From JACCWP01 sp963801045 (lineage in GTDB: Bacteria; Actinomycetota; Actinomycetes; Propionibacteriales; Nocardioidaceae): DNA of 64,000 nucleotides. Position 1 is the first letter of the stretch. Each line of letters starts with the position of its first letter. The notes below the pieces were generated by a model. It did not search any database and was not told where the DNA came from. It worked only from the letters and a program-made list of their open reading frames with translations. Shown here piece after piece: positions 8,674-16,407 of the stretch. The position numbers and the translations under genes were made by a program. The DNA lies in contig CAWDDC010000004.1 of the NCBI GenBank assembly GCA_963801045.1, forward strand, positions 1,116,001-1,180,000, given 5' to 3'.

Positions 8674-9633
8674 GTGCCGCAACCGGTCGAGGTCCCGGAC
8701 GACCTCCGGGTGCAGCACCTGGTCGTCCACGGCCACCGGCGTGCGTACATCCGGTGTGGGCGGGGCCCCGCACTGCTGCTGCTGCACGGACTCGGGTGCG
8801 ACTCCACCACCTGGCTGCCGGTGATCCCGCGGCTGGCGCGGCGCTTCACCGTGATCGCGCCCGACCTGCTCGGCCACGGGCGCTCGGGCAAGCCACGCGC
8901 GGACTACTCGCTCGGCGGCTACGCCAACGGCATGCGCGACCTGCTCACCCTGCTCGAGATCGACCGCGCCACCGTCGTCGGTCACTCGCTGGGCGGGGGC
9001 GTGGCCATGCAGTTCGCCTACCAGTTCCCCGAGCGCACCGAACGGTTGTGCCTGGTGGCGCCGGGAGGGCTGGGACCGGAGGTCTCATGGGGCGTACGGG
9101 CCCTCACCCTGCCGGGTGCCGGAGCGGTGATCGGTGCGGTGTCGCGGCGGCCGCTGCGCCCGGTCGTGTCCGGGGCGCTGCGCGGGATGGCCCGCAGCAG
9201 GCTGCCGCACACCCGCGACCTCGCCGAGGTGGCCGCGATCTACGAGCACCTCGCCGACCCGGCCGCCCGGGCTGCGATCCGGCACGTCGTCCGGTCTGTG
9301 ATCGACTGGCGGGGCCAGGTCGTGACGATGACCGACCGTGCCTACCTCACCCGGCTGATGCCGATGTGTGTCGTCTGGGGCGAGGACGACGACGTCATCC
9401 CGGTCGACCACGCCGCCAGCGCGGAGGCGTACGCACCCGGGGCCGAGGTGCACGTGCTCGCCGACGCCGCGCACTTCCCGCACCGCGACCACCCGGACCG
9501 GTTCGTGCAGATCCTGTCCGACTTCGTGGCATCGACCCGGCCGGCCACGCACCGCAGGGACCGCTGGCGACGGCTGATGGGTGAGGGGCTGACCGACCTC
9601 TCGGCCGTGCGCTCCGACGCCGGTTCAGCCTGA
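8674..9633 (+). CDS. Alpha/beta-hydrolase fold protein
   Basis: A 319-residue hydrolase. It shows the oxyanion region 'LLLLHGLGCDSTTW', nucleophile elbow 'VVGHSLGGGVAMQ' (Ser), acid region 'VVWGEDDDVIPVDHA' (Asp), and catalytic His in 'DAAHFPHRDHP'. Length and order fit epoxide-hydrolase/esterase-like members. A TAGGCT -10 lies at 8642-8647, and GGGAG sits before the GTG. It is divergent from fasR. The substrate is unknown. Its 3' end overlaps the convergent small membrane gene by 9 nt. Confidence 0.88.
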   Translation: MPQPVEVPDDLRVQHLVVHGHRRAYIRCGRGPALLLLHGLGCDSTTWLPVIPRLARRFTVIAPDLLGHGRSGKPRADYSLGGYANGMRDLLTLLEIDRATVVGHSLGGGVAMQFAYQFPERTERLCLVAPGGLGPEVSWGVRALTLPGAGAVIGAVSRRPLRPVVSGALRGMARSRLPHTRDLAEVAAIYEHLADPAARAAIRHVVRSVIDWRGQVVTMTDRAYLTRLMPMCVVWGEDDDVIPVDHAASAEAYAPGAEVHVLADAAHFPHRDHPDRFVQILSDFVASTRPATHRRDRWRRLMGEGLTDLSAVRSDAGSA

Positions 9634-9846
9634 CGTCGGCAGCCCGGGGGCCAGCACGCGCCGGATCCGCTCGGCGAGGGTGGTCACCGCCGCGGCCAGG
9701 ACGAACAGGCCCACGATGACGACACCCAGCGCTGCCTTCTCCCACGGCCCGGTCTGGTCGCTGACGATGCCGCCGAGGCACGAGATCACGGTCGCCGCGA
9801 TCAGCAGCAGGACCACGACGCGGCCCAGGCGCACGAGGGTGACCAT
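9625..9846 (-). CDS. Small two-helix membrane protein
   Basis: A 73-residue protein with two hydrophobic segments, about residues 8-27 ('GRVVVLLLIAATVISCLGGI') and 38-56 ('ALGVVIVGLFVLAAAVTTL'), and a basic C-terminal stretch 'AERIRRVL'. The ATG start has a plausible context. The last 9 nt overlap the 3' end of the hydrolase gene. No family was recognised. The regular hydrophobic pattern makes a real small membrane protein more likely than chance. Confidence 0.65.
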   Translation of the reverse strand: MVTLVRLGRVVVLLLIAATVISCLGGIVSDQTGPWEKAALGVVIVGLFVLAAAVTTLAERIRRVLAPGLPTSG

Positions 9847-9918
9847 GAGTCGACGCTAGACCCGCAGCCGGTCGGGGGGTAGCCGCACAAACCGGCCGAC
9901 ACGCGGCACGATGTCCCG

Positions 9919-10950
9919 GTGGACCCCGTTGACGCGCTCAAGCAGATCGCCTTCCGTCTCGAACGCACGCAGGAGCCGACCTACCGGGTGCGCGCCTATC
10001 GCAAGGCGGCGTGGGCGCTCGAGGCGCTCGCGCCGGAGGAGGTACGCCGCCGCGCGGCTGCCGGGACACTGACCGGCGTCACCGACGTGGGTCCCAAGAC
10101 GGCCCAGGCGGCTGCGGAGGCGCTCGAGGACGGGGTGCCCTCGTACCTCGAGCAGCTGCAGGCGGGCGACGGCCCGCTTGCCGAGGGAGGCGAGCAGGTA
10201 CGTGCCGCGCTGCGCGGCGACCTGCACACGCACTCGGACTGGACCGACGGGGGGAGCCCGCCCGACGAGATGGCGGAGACCGCGAAGGCGCTCGGCCACG
10301 ACTACACCGCCCTCACCGACCACTCGCCCCGGCTCACCGTCGCCCGCGGGCTGTCGCCGGAGCGGCTGCGCGAGCAGCTGGCACTGGTCGCCGAGCTGAA
10401 CGAGCGGCTGGCGCCGTTCCGGCTGCTGACCGGCATCGAGGTCGACATCCTCGACGACGGCTCGCTGGACCAGACCGACGAGCTGCTGGCCGAGGTCGAC
10501 GTCGTCGTCGCGAGCGTGCACTCGAAGCTGCAGATGGAGCCTGCGGCGATGACCCGTCGGATGCTCGCGGCGGTGCGCAACCCGCACGCCGACGTGCTCG
10601 GCCACTGCACCGGCCGGCTGGTCGGCGAGGGACGCTCGGACCGGCGGGGTGGCGGCAGGGGCCGCAAGCAGTCGCGCTTCGACGCCAAGGCGGTCTTCGA
10701 GGCCTGCAAGGAACACGGCACGGCGGTGGAGATCAACTCCCGGCCCGAGCGGTCCGACCCTCCCGACGACCTGCTCGACCTGGCGCTCGACCTCGGGTGC
10801 CTGCTGAGCATCGACAGCGACGCCCACGCGCCGGGCCAGCTGGACTTCCTCGACCACGGCTGTGCCCGCGCCGCCGCGCACGAGGTGCCGCTGGAGCGGG
10901 TGGTCAACACCTGGCCGGTCGACGACCTGCTGGCCTGGACCCGTGGCTGA
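9919..10950 (+). CDS. PHP-domain phosphoesterase with N-terminal helix-hairpin-helix (PolX-like)
   Basis: 343 residues. Residues 1-80 resemble the fingers/HhH part of family X polymerases ('RAYRKAAWALEAL', 'GVTDVGPKTAQ'). Residues ~95-340 are a PHP domain with the metal-site motifs 'RGDLHTHSDWTDG', 'YTALTDHSPRL', 'GIEVDILDDG', 'VASVHSKL', 'LGHCTGR' and 'SIDSDAHAPGQLD'. The polymerase palm is absent, so it is a stand-alone PHP enzyme. A CACGAT -10 lies 6 nt before the GTG start (leaderless). The gene overlaps the next one by 8 nt. The substrate is uncertain. Confidence 0.85.
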   Translation: MDPVDALKQIAFRLERTQEPTYRVRAYRKAAWALEALAPEEVRRRAAAGTLTGVTDVGPKTAQAAAEALEDGVPSYLEQLQAGDGPLAEGGEQVRAALRGDLHTHSDWTDGGSPPDEMAETAKALGHDYTALTDHSPRLTVARGLSPERLREQLALVAELNERLAPFRLLTGIEVDILDDGSLDQTDELLAEVDVVVASVHSKLQMEPAAMTRRMLAAVRNPHADVLGHCTGRLVGEGRSDRRGGGRGRKQSRFDAKAVFEACKEHGTAVEINSRPERSDPPDDLLDLALDLGCLLSIDSDAHAPGQLDFLDHGCARAAAHEVPLERVVNTWPVDDLLAWTRG

Positions 10951-11773
10951 CGGGTTCGGCGACCTGCCGCAGGCCGGTGCCCAGCACGACGCGGTTCGGC
11001 AGGCGCTGGGGCTCGTCCGGGCCGCCGACCCGGCAGGCGTGCGGGTGCTCGTCGAGGGGATCTGGGCACACGAGGCGCTGCTCGACACCTACACCGAGAT
11101 CGAGTCGTTCTACGTGTGCCCGGAGGCGATGTGGTCCGACCGGGCCGGTGACCTGGCCCGGGCCGTCGCCGATCGGGCAGCCGCGACGTACCGGATCTCC
11201 GCCCGCACCCTGGGTCGCCTGGTCGAGCGGGACCGCCCGGACGGGTTGGTGTCGATCGCTCGTACCCGCACCTGGACGCCTGCCGACATCGTGCTCGGCG
11301 AGCAGGCTCTGGTGCTTGTCGCCGACGGGCTCGAGACACCGGGCAACCTCGGCACGCTGATCCGGACGCTCGATGCATGTGCCGCCGACGCTCTGGTCGT
11401 CACGGACCGGCGCACCCCCGTGGTGCACCCCAAGGTGTTCCGGGCCAGCCACGGCACCAGTCTGTCGGTGCCGCACGTCGAGTTCGCCGACACCGACGAG
11501 GCGGCCGGCTGGCTGGCTGCGGAGGGCTTCGGGGTGCTGCTCGCCGACACCGCCGACGATGCCGTGGGCTATCGCGAGGCCGACTGGTCGGGTCGCGTCG
11601 CCCTGGTGCTCGGCAACGAGCGGTACGGCGTCTCCGCGACCTGGCGGGCGCACGGGTTCGGCGCCGTCGCCGTGCCGATGCTCGGCCGGGCCGACTCGCT
11701 GAACGCCGCCGTGGCCGCGTCGGTCCTGCTGTTCGAGGCGCGCGCCCGGCAGGGCGCCCACGGGCACGGCTGA
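10943..11773 (+). CDS. SpoU/TrmH-family RNA 2'-O-methyltransferase
   Basis: A 276-residue SPOUT methyltransferase using S-adenosylmethionine. The three SpoU motifs are clear: 'GLETPGNLGTLIRTLDA' (motif 1), 'VALVLGNERYGVS' (motif 2) and 'VPMLGRADSLNAAVAASVLL' (motif 3). An N-terminal substrate-binding region precedes them. The GTG start (10943) lies inside the PHP gene end, giving an 8-nt overlap and likely coupling. The target (23S rRNA or tRNA) cannot be decided from sequence. Confidence 0.87.
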   Translation: MADGFGDLPQAGAQHDAVRQALGLVRAADPAGVRVLVEGIWAHEALLDTYTEIESFYVCPEAMWSDRAGDLARAVADRAAATYRISARTLGRLVERDRPDGLVSIARTRTWTPADIVLGEQALVLVADGLETPGNLGTLIRTLDACAADALVVTDRRTPVVHPKVFRASHGTSLSVPHVEFADTDEAAGWLAAEGFGVLLADTADDAVGYREADWSGRVALVLGNERYGVSATWRAHGFGAVAVPMLGRADSLNAAVAASVLLFEARARQGAHGHG

Positions 11774-11777
11774 CCGG

Positions 11778-11806
11778 TTGACGGACGGTTTGTGAGCGTT
11801 CACAGT
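11778..11806 (+). promoter_or_regulatory. araB promoter with LacI-type operator
   Basis: A -35 TTGACG (11778-11783) and a -10 CACAGT (11801-11806) are separated by 17 bp. The palindrome TGTGAGCGTTCACA (11791-11804) has a central CG as in LacI-family operators and overlaps the -10. This places it to repress araB-araD. The repressor is probably the LacI-family protein encoded at 14197-15198 (inference). Confidence 0.75.
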
Positions 11807-11835
11807 TGGAAGTTCCGGACCAGCGAGAGGCAGGC

Positions 11836-13518
11836 ATGGCGGACAGCACGGAGCAGCACGACGACCGTTACGTGGTCGGGGTCGACTACGGCACCCTTTC
11901 CGGTCGCGCCGTGGTGGTGCGGGTCGGGGACGGCGAGGTCATCGGCCAGGCGGTGCACGAGTTCCCGCACGCGGTGATGGACCGCACGCTCGCGGCCAGC
12001 GGCGCGACCCTGCCGCCCCAGTGGGCGCTGCAGGTGCCCGGCGACTACGTCGAGGTGCTGCGCGAGGCCGTGCCCGCCGCGGTGCGCGACAGCGGCATCG
12101 ACGCGACGCAGGTGGTGGGCATCGCCACCGACTTCACCGCCTGCACGATCCTGCCGACGTTGGACGACGGCACGCCGTTGAGCGAGCTGGACGACTTCGC
12201 CGACCGCCCGCACGCCTACGTCAAGCTGTGGAAGCACCACGCCGCCCAGCCGCAGGCCGACCGGGTCAACGCGTTGGCCGAGCGGCGCGGCGAGAAGTGG
12301 CTCGCCCGCTACGGCGGCCGGCTGTCGTCGGAGTGGGCGCTCGCCAAGGGGCTCGAGCTGTTCGAGGGTGACCGCGAGGTCTACGACCGGGCCGACCACT
12401 GGGTCGAGGCGGCCGACTGGATCGTGTGGCGGCTGTCCGGGGCGTACGTGCGGAACGCCTGCACCACCGGCTACAAGGAGGTCCGCCAGGACGGGGCGTA
12501 CCCGTCCGAGGACTACTGCGAGGAACTGGCCGAGGGTTTCGGCGGCTTCTTCCGGGACAAGGTCGACCACGAGGTGGGCGCCCTCGGCAGCCGGGCCGGC
12601 TCGCTGACCGCCGAGGCGGCGGAGTGGACCGGGTTGCCCGAGGGGATCGCGGTCGCGGTGGGCAACGTCGACGCGCACGTGACCGCACCGGCCGCGAAGG
12701 CGGTGGAGCCCGGCCAGATGGTGGCGATCATGGGCACCTCGACCTGCCACGTGATGTCGTCGGACACCCTGGCCGAGGTCGCCGGCATGTGCGGTGTCGT
12801 CGACGGTGGCATCGTCGACGGGTTGTGGGGTTACGAGGCCGGGCAGAGTGGTGTCGGCGACATCTTCGCGTGGTTCGTCGACAGCGCGGTGCCTGCCGAC
12901 GTCGCGGCCGAGGCCGAGCAGCAGGGCCGGTCGGTGCACGAGCACCTGTCCGCGCTCGCCGCCGAGCAGCCGGTCGGCGCGCACGGGCTGGTGGCGCTCG
13001 ACTGGCACAGTGGCAACCGCTCGGTGCTGGTCGACCACGACCTGTCCGGGCTGGTGCTGGGACTGCGGCTCGGGACCCGGCCGGACGAGATCTACCGCGC
13101 GCTGCTGGAGTCGACGGCGTTCGGCACCCGGACGATCGTCGAGGCCTTCCGCGACGCCGGCGTGCCGGTCGGGGAGCTGATCGTCGCCGGCGGCCTGCTG
13201 CGCAACGCGTTCCTCATGCAGATGTACTCCGACGTGACCCGGCTGCCGCTGTCGGTGATCGGGTCCGACCAGGGGCCGGCGGTCGGGTCGGCGATCCACG
13301 CCGCGGTCGCCGCCGGCGCGTACCCGGACGTGCGCGCCGCGGCGCAGTCGATGGGCCGGGTGCGCCGCGCGGTCTACGAGCCGGACGGGGAGCGGGCCAA
13401 GGGCTACGACCGGCTGTACGCCGAGTACCGCGAGCTGCACGACTACTTCGGCCGGGGCGGCAACGACGTCATGCATCGGCTGAACGACATCCGCGCCGAG
13501 GCTGTGCGGCGGCCGTGA
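11836..13518 (+). CDS. araB: Ribulokinase
   Basis: A 560-residue FGGY carbohydrate kinase that phosphorylates L-ribulose. It has 'VVGVDYGTLSGRAVVV' (N-terminal phosphate loop), 'VVGIATDFTACT', the ribulokinase-like 'SSEWALAKGLELF', 'AIMGTSTCHVM' (second phosphate loop), 'GLWGYEAGQSGVGD', and 'IVAGGLLRNAFLMQMYSDV' near the C-terminus. The start was set at the ATG at 11836, which has GAGAGG upstream and lies just after the promoter. Its stop overlaps the araD start by 4 nt. No araA gene is present nearby. Confidence 0.94.
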   Translation: MADSTEQHDDRYVVGVDYGTLSGRAVVVRVGDGEVIGQAVHEFPHAVMDRTLAASGATLPPQWALQVPGDYVEVLREAVPAAVRDSGIDATQVVGIATDFTACTILPTLDDGTPLSELDDFADRPHAYVKLWKHHAAQPQADRVNALAERRGEKWLARYGGRLSSEWALAKGLELFEGDREVYDRADHWVEAADWIVWRLSGAYVRNACTTGYKEVRQDGAYPSEDYCEELAEGFGGFFRDKVDHEVGALGSRAGSLTAEAAEWTGLPEGIAVAVGNVDAHVTAPAAKAVEPGQMVAIMGTSTCHVMSSDTLAEVAGMCGVVDGGIVDGLWGYEAGQSGVGDIFAWFVDSAVPADVAAEAEQQGRSVHEHLSALAAEQPVGAHGLVALDWHSGNRSVLVDHDLSGLVLGLRLGTRPDEIYRALLESTAFGTRTIVEAFRDAGVPVGELIVAGGLLRNAFLMQMYSDVTRLPLSVIGSDQGPAVGSAIHAAVAAGAYPDVRAAAQSMGRVRRAVYEPDGERAKGYDRLYAEYRELHDYFGRGGNDVMHRLNDIRAEAVRRP

Positions 13519-14183
13519 GCGGCTCGTCCCAGGCGGTTGCCGACACCCGCCGCACGGTGTGCGACCTGCACGCCGAGCTGACCCGCTACAAGCTGGTGGC
13601 CTGGACCGCGGGCAACGTGTCCGCCCGGGTGCCGGGGCAGGACCTGCTGGTCATCAAGCCGAGCGGGGTGTCATACGACGAGCTGACGCCCGAGGCGATG
13701 ATCGTCTGCGACCTCGACGGTGACGTCGTCGACGGCGACCACTCGCCGTCGAGTGACACCGCTGCGCACGCGTACGTCTACCGGCACCGTGACGACGTCG
13801 GTGGTGTCGTGCACACGCACTCGACGTACGCGACGGCGTGGTCGGCGCGCGGCGAGGCGATCCCGTGCGTGCTGACCGCGATGGCCGACGAGTTCGGCGG
13901 GGAGATCCCGGTGGGACCGTTCGCGCTGATCGGCGACGACAGCATCGGCAAGGGCATCGTCGAGACCTTGGCCGGCCATCGCTCACCGGCGGTGCTGATG
14001 CAGAACCACGGGGTGTTCACGGTGGGTGCAGACGCGCGGGCGGCGGTCAAGGCCGCTGTCATGTGTGAGGACGTCGCGCGCACCGTGCACGTGGCCCGGC
14101 AGCTGGGCAGCCCGCTGCCGATCCCGGCCGACGACGTCACCCGGCTGCACGACCGCTACCAGAACGTCTACGGACAGCGCTGA
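13515..14183 (+). CDS. araD: L-ribulose-5-phosphate 4-epimerase
   Basis: A 222-residue class II aldolase-family enzyme that converts L-ribulose 5-phosphate to D-xylulose 5-phosphate. Visible motifs are 'AWTAGNVSARVPG', 'LLVIKPSGVSYDEL', the zinc ligands in 'VVHTHSTYAT', and 'VLMQNHGVFTVG' (third His). The GTG start overlaps the araB stop (GTGA), so the two are coupled. Length is normal for AraD. Fuculose-phosphate aldolase is a related alternative, but the AraB partner favours AraD. Confidence 0.93.
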   Translation: MSGSSQAVADTRRTVCDLHAELTRYKLVAWTAGNVSARVPGQDLLVIKPSGVSYDELTPEAMIVCDLDGDVVDGDHSPSSDTAAHAYVYRHRDDVGGVVHTHSTYATAWSARGEAIPCVLTAMADEFGGEIPVGPFALIGDDSIGKGIVETLAGHRSPAVLMQNHGVFTVGADARAAVKAAVMCEDVARTVHVARQLGSPLPIPADDVTRLHDRYQNVYGQR

Positions 14184-14196
14184 GAGGCGGCGGGGG

Positions 14197-15198
14197 ATGG
14201 GGAGCCAACTGCCCAAGATGACCGACGTCGCGCGGCGGGCCGGGGTCTCGCACCAGACCGTCTCGCGGGTGATCAACGCGCAGCCGAATGTCGCCGGCCC
14301 GACCCGCGAACGGGTGCTCGCCGCCATCTCCGAGCTCGGCTACCGGCGCAACGCGCAGGCCCGCGCGCTGGTGACGCAGCGCACCCAGACGATCGGGGTG
14401 GTCACCCGCGACACCACGCTGTACGGGCCGGCGAGCACGTTACTGGCGATCGAGCTCGCGGCGCGTGCGGCCGGCTACCGGGTGTCGATCGCGAGCGCCC
14501 GGTTGCGCGACCCCGGGTCGATCGCCGAGGCCGTCGACGAGCTGGTCGCCGCGGCGGTCGACGGCCTCGTCGTGGTGGCCGTCGGTGATGCGCTGCCGGC
14601 CTCGGTCGACGGGATCACCGGACGTACGCCGGTCGTCGTGGTGGGCGCCGAGGTGGCCGGGCACTCGTCCGTGCGGGTCGACCAGGAGGCCGGCGCGGCG
14701 CTGGCCACGGAGCACCTGCTCGGCCTCGGCCACCGCAGCGTGCATCTGGTGACCGGCCCCCTGGACACCCTCGACGCCCGTGGCCGGGTCGACGGCTGGC
14801 GCTCGGTGCTGCGCCGGGCCGGTGCGCCGGTCCCGGAGCCGGTGGTGGGTGACTGGTCGGCCCGGTCGGGGCACCGGGCGGCCGAGCAGCTGCTGGCCGC
14901 CGGTCCGGATGTGAGCGCCGTGCTGGTCTCCAACGACCAGATGGCGCTGGGCCTGCTGCGGGCGCTGCACGAACGCGGGTTGTCGGTGCCGGACGACGTC
15001 AGCGTGGTGGGCTTCGACGACATCCCCGAGGCGGAGTTCTTCACCCCGCCGCTCACGACCGTGCGCCAGCACTTCACCGAGGTCGGCCGTCAGGCCCTGG
15101 CCGCGCTGCTCGCCGCCGTCGACGAGCCCGCGGACCAGCCGGTGGTGAGCGTCATCGAGCCCACGCTCGTCGTACGCGCCTCCACCCGCCGCCGCTGA
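14197..15198 (+). CDS. LacI-family repressor, probably of the arabinose genes
   Basis: 333 residues. The N-terminal LacI helix-turn-helix and hinge are 'MTDVARRAGVSHQTVSRVIN' and 'RERVLAAISELGYRRN'. The rest is a periplasmic-binding-protein-like sugar sensor with 'TIGVVTRDT', 'HLLGLGHRSVHLVTGP' and 'VSVVGFDDIPEAEFFTPPLT'. The ATG at 14197 has a GGCGGCGGGGG ribosome site. It follows araD by 13 nt and probably belongs to the same transcript. The LacI-type operator upstream of araB fits autoregulation. The ligand is inferred to be arabinose or a derivative. Confidence 0.9.
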   Translation: MGSQLPKMTDVARRAGVSHQTVSRVINAQPNVAGPTRERVLAAISELGYRRNAQARALVTQRTQTIGVVTRDTTLYGPASTLLAIELAARAAGYRVSIASARLRDPGSIAEAVDELVAAAVDGLVVVAVGDALPASVDGITGRTPVVVVGAEVAGHSSVRVDQEAGAALATEHLLGLGHRSVHLVTGPLDTLDARGRVDGWRSVLRRAGAPVPEPVVGDWSARSGHRAAEQLLAAGPDVSAVLVSNDQMALGLLRALHERGLSVPDDVSVVGFDDIPEAEFFTPPLTTVRQHFTEVGRQALAALLAAVDEPADQPVVSVIEPTLVVRASTRRR

Positions 15199-15208
15199 CC
15201 CCCTGACT

Positions 15209-15292
15209 TTTCTCAAGGGCTGCCGGGAAACCGGCACCACTCACGTGTGGCCACGCGTGAGTGGTGACGTTTTCTCGTGGTCCCTTGGGAAA
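15209..15292 (+). repeat. 84-bp imperfect palindrome, copy 1
   Basis: The outer arms are TTTCTCAAGGG (15209-15219) and CCCTTGGGAAA (15282-15292). The core is a 32-nt palindrome (15235-15266, CACCACTCACG ... CGTGAGTGGTG) with only one G-T pair off perfect. The left arm also folds into GCCGG-GAAA-CCGGC (15222-15235). A second copy of identical length lies at 25109-25192. It sits between the lacI stop and padR, and could act as a terminator or be a mobile palindromic (REP/MITE-like) element. Confidence 0.85.
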
Positions 15293-15317
15293 CACCACCT
15301 TGCCTCCCGAGCGGTCG

Positions 15318-15327
15318 CGATATATCG
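15318..15327. promoter_or_regulatory. Probable PadR operator
   Basis: The perfect palindrome CGATATATCG is an AT-rich island in GC-rich sequence, 34 nt before the padR start. Similar ATAT-centred dyads are used by many autoregulating PadR repressors. The assignment is by position and resemblance. Confidence 0.55.
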
Positions 15328-15361
15328 TCAACCTGTCGCGAGAGTACGGGAGGCGAGAGCC

Positions 15362-15994
15362 ATGGAGGCAACGGCACCGCGCGGAGCGTGGTGGGAGCAG
15401 GCGTGGATGACCGGTCGCGGACGTCCCGGCGGTCGGCACGGGCGCGGCTGGCGGCACGGCTTCGGTCCCGGCGGCGTGCCGCCGCCGTGGCTGCGGGGTA
15501 CGGGCTTCCCGCCCTTCGGTGGGCCGTCCGGCCGCCGGGGTCGTGGCGACGTGCGGCTGGCCGTCCTCGGGCTGCTGGCCGAGGAGCCGATGCACGGCTA
15601 CCAGCTGATCCGTGAGGTTGCCGAGCGCAGTCACGGCAGCTGGCGGATCAGTCCGGGGTCGGTCTACCCGATGCTGTCGCAGCTCGAGGACGAGGGGCTG
15701 GTCACCTCCGGCGACAGCGGCGGCCGCCGTGCGTACGACCTCACCGCGGCCGGCCGCGCCGAGGTCGCGTCGCGGTCCGACGAGTACACCGCGCTGTGGG
15801 CAGACGTCGACGACACCGACGCGCAGGGCTGGCAGGACCTGGCCGGGCTGGTCGCCCAGGTCGGCGCCGCCGCCATGCAGGTGGGTGCGGCAGGCACCGA
15901 GGTGCAACGTGAACGGGCCGCCGTACTGCTGGAGGACGCCCGGCGATCGCTCTACCGGCTGCTCGCCGACGACGAACCGAGGGAGGAGTCATGA
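15362..15994 (+). CDS. PadR-family transcriptional regulator with Gly/Arg-rich N-terminus
   Basis: 210 residues. The first ~60 are glycine-, arginine- and proline-rich ('GRGRPGGRHGRGWRHGFGPG'). The winged-helix PadR domain follows: 'VRLAVLGLLAEEPMHGYQLI', 'SWRISPGSVYPMLSQLEDEG', and 'GGRRAYDLTAAGRAE'. A C-terminal helical region completes it. The ATG has GGGAGG upstream. It overlaps the following DUF1707 gene by 4 nt (ATGA), a common pairing in actinobacteria. The nearby ATAT palindrome suggests autoregulation. Confidence 0.9.
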   Translation: MEATAPRGAWWEQAWMTGRGRPGGRHGRGWRHGFGPGGVPPPWLRGTGFPPFGGPSGRRGRGDVRLAVLGLLAEEPMHGYQLIREVAERSHGSWRISPGSVYPMLSQLEDEGLVTSGDSGGRRAYDLTAAGRAEVASRSDEYTALWADVDDTDAQGWQDLAGLVAQVGAAAMQVGAAGTEVQRERAAVLLEDARRSLYRLLADDEPREES

Positions 15995-16407
15995 CCACCC
16001 AGGCACGGCTGCGCGCCGGCGACCACGACCGCGAGGAGATCGCCGACCGGCTGCGCGACGCGCACGTCGAGGGCCGGCTCAGCGCCGAGGAGCTGAACGA
16101 GCGCCTCGACGAGGGCTACGGCGCGACGTACGTCGACGAGCTCCCACCGCTGGTCGCCGACCTCCCGCCGCAGCGGGCGGCCGAGCCCGAGCGGCCTGCA
16201 CGACCCTCCACGCGGTGGCCGTTGTCGCCGCTCGTCCTGCTGCTGGTCGCCGCGAGCGTGCTGCTCGTCGTCACCGGCCACTTCCCGTTCCCGCTGATCT
16301 GGCTGGCGTTGATCGTGCTGTTCTGGCGCCACCACCGGGGATGGGGGCCGCGGCAGGCACGCTTCGGCGGATACCCCGTGAACCCCGTGAACCGGGCGCG
16401 GGCCTAG
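15991..16407 (+). CDS. DUF1707 (SHOCT-like) membrane protein
   Basis: 138 residues. The N-terminal ~55 residues are DUF1707 ('RAGDHDREEIADRLRDAHVE', then 'GRLSAEELNERLD'), a helical domain related to SHOCT. Two closely spaced hydrophobic segments follow (about residues 75-108, 'PLVLLLVAASVLLVVTG' and 'FPLIWLALIVLF'), then a basic tail. It is translationally coupled to the PadR regulator, so the pair probably respond together, perhaps to envelope stress (inference). Its TAG stop shares CTAG with the convergent aceE stop. Confidence 0.87.
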   Translation: MTTQARLRAGDHDREEIADRLRDAHVEGRLSAEELNERLDEGYGATYVDELPPLVADLPPQRAAEPERPARPSTRWPLSPLVLLLVAASVLLVVTGHFPFPLIWLALIVLFWRHHRGWGPRQARFGGYPVNPVNRARA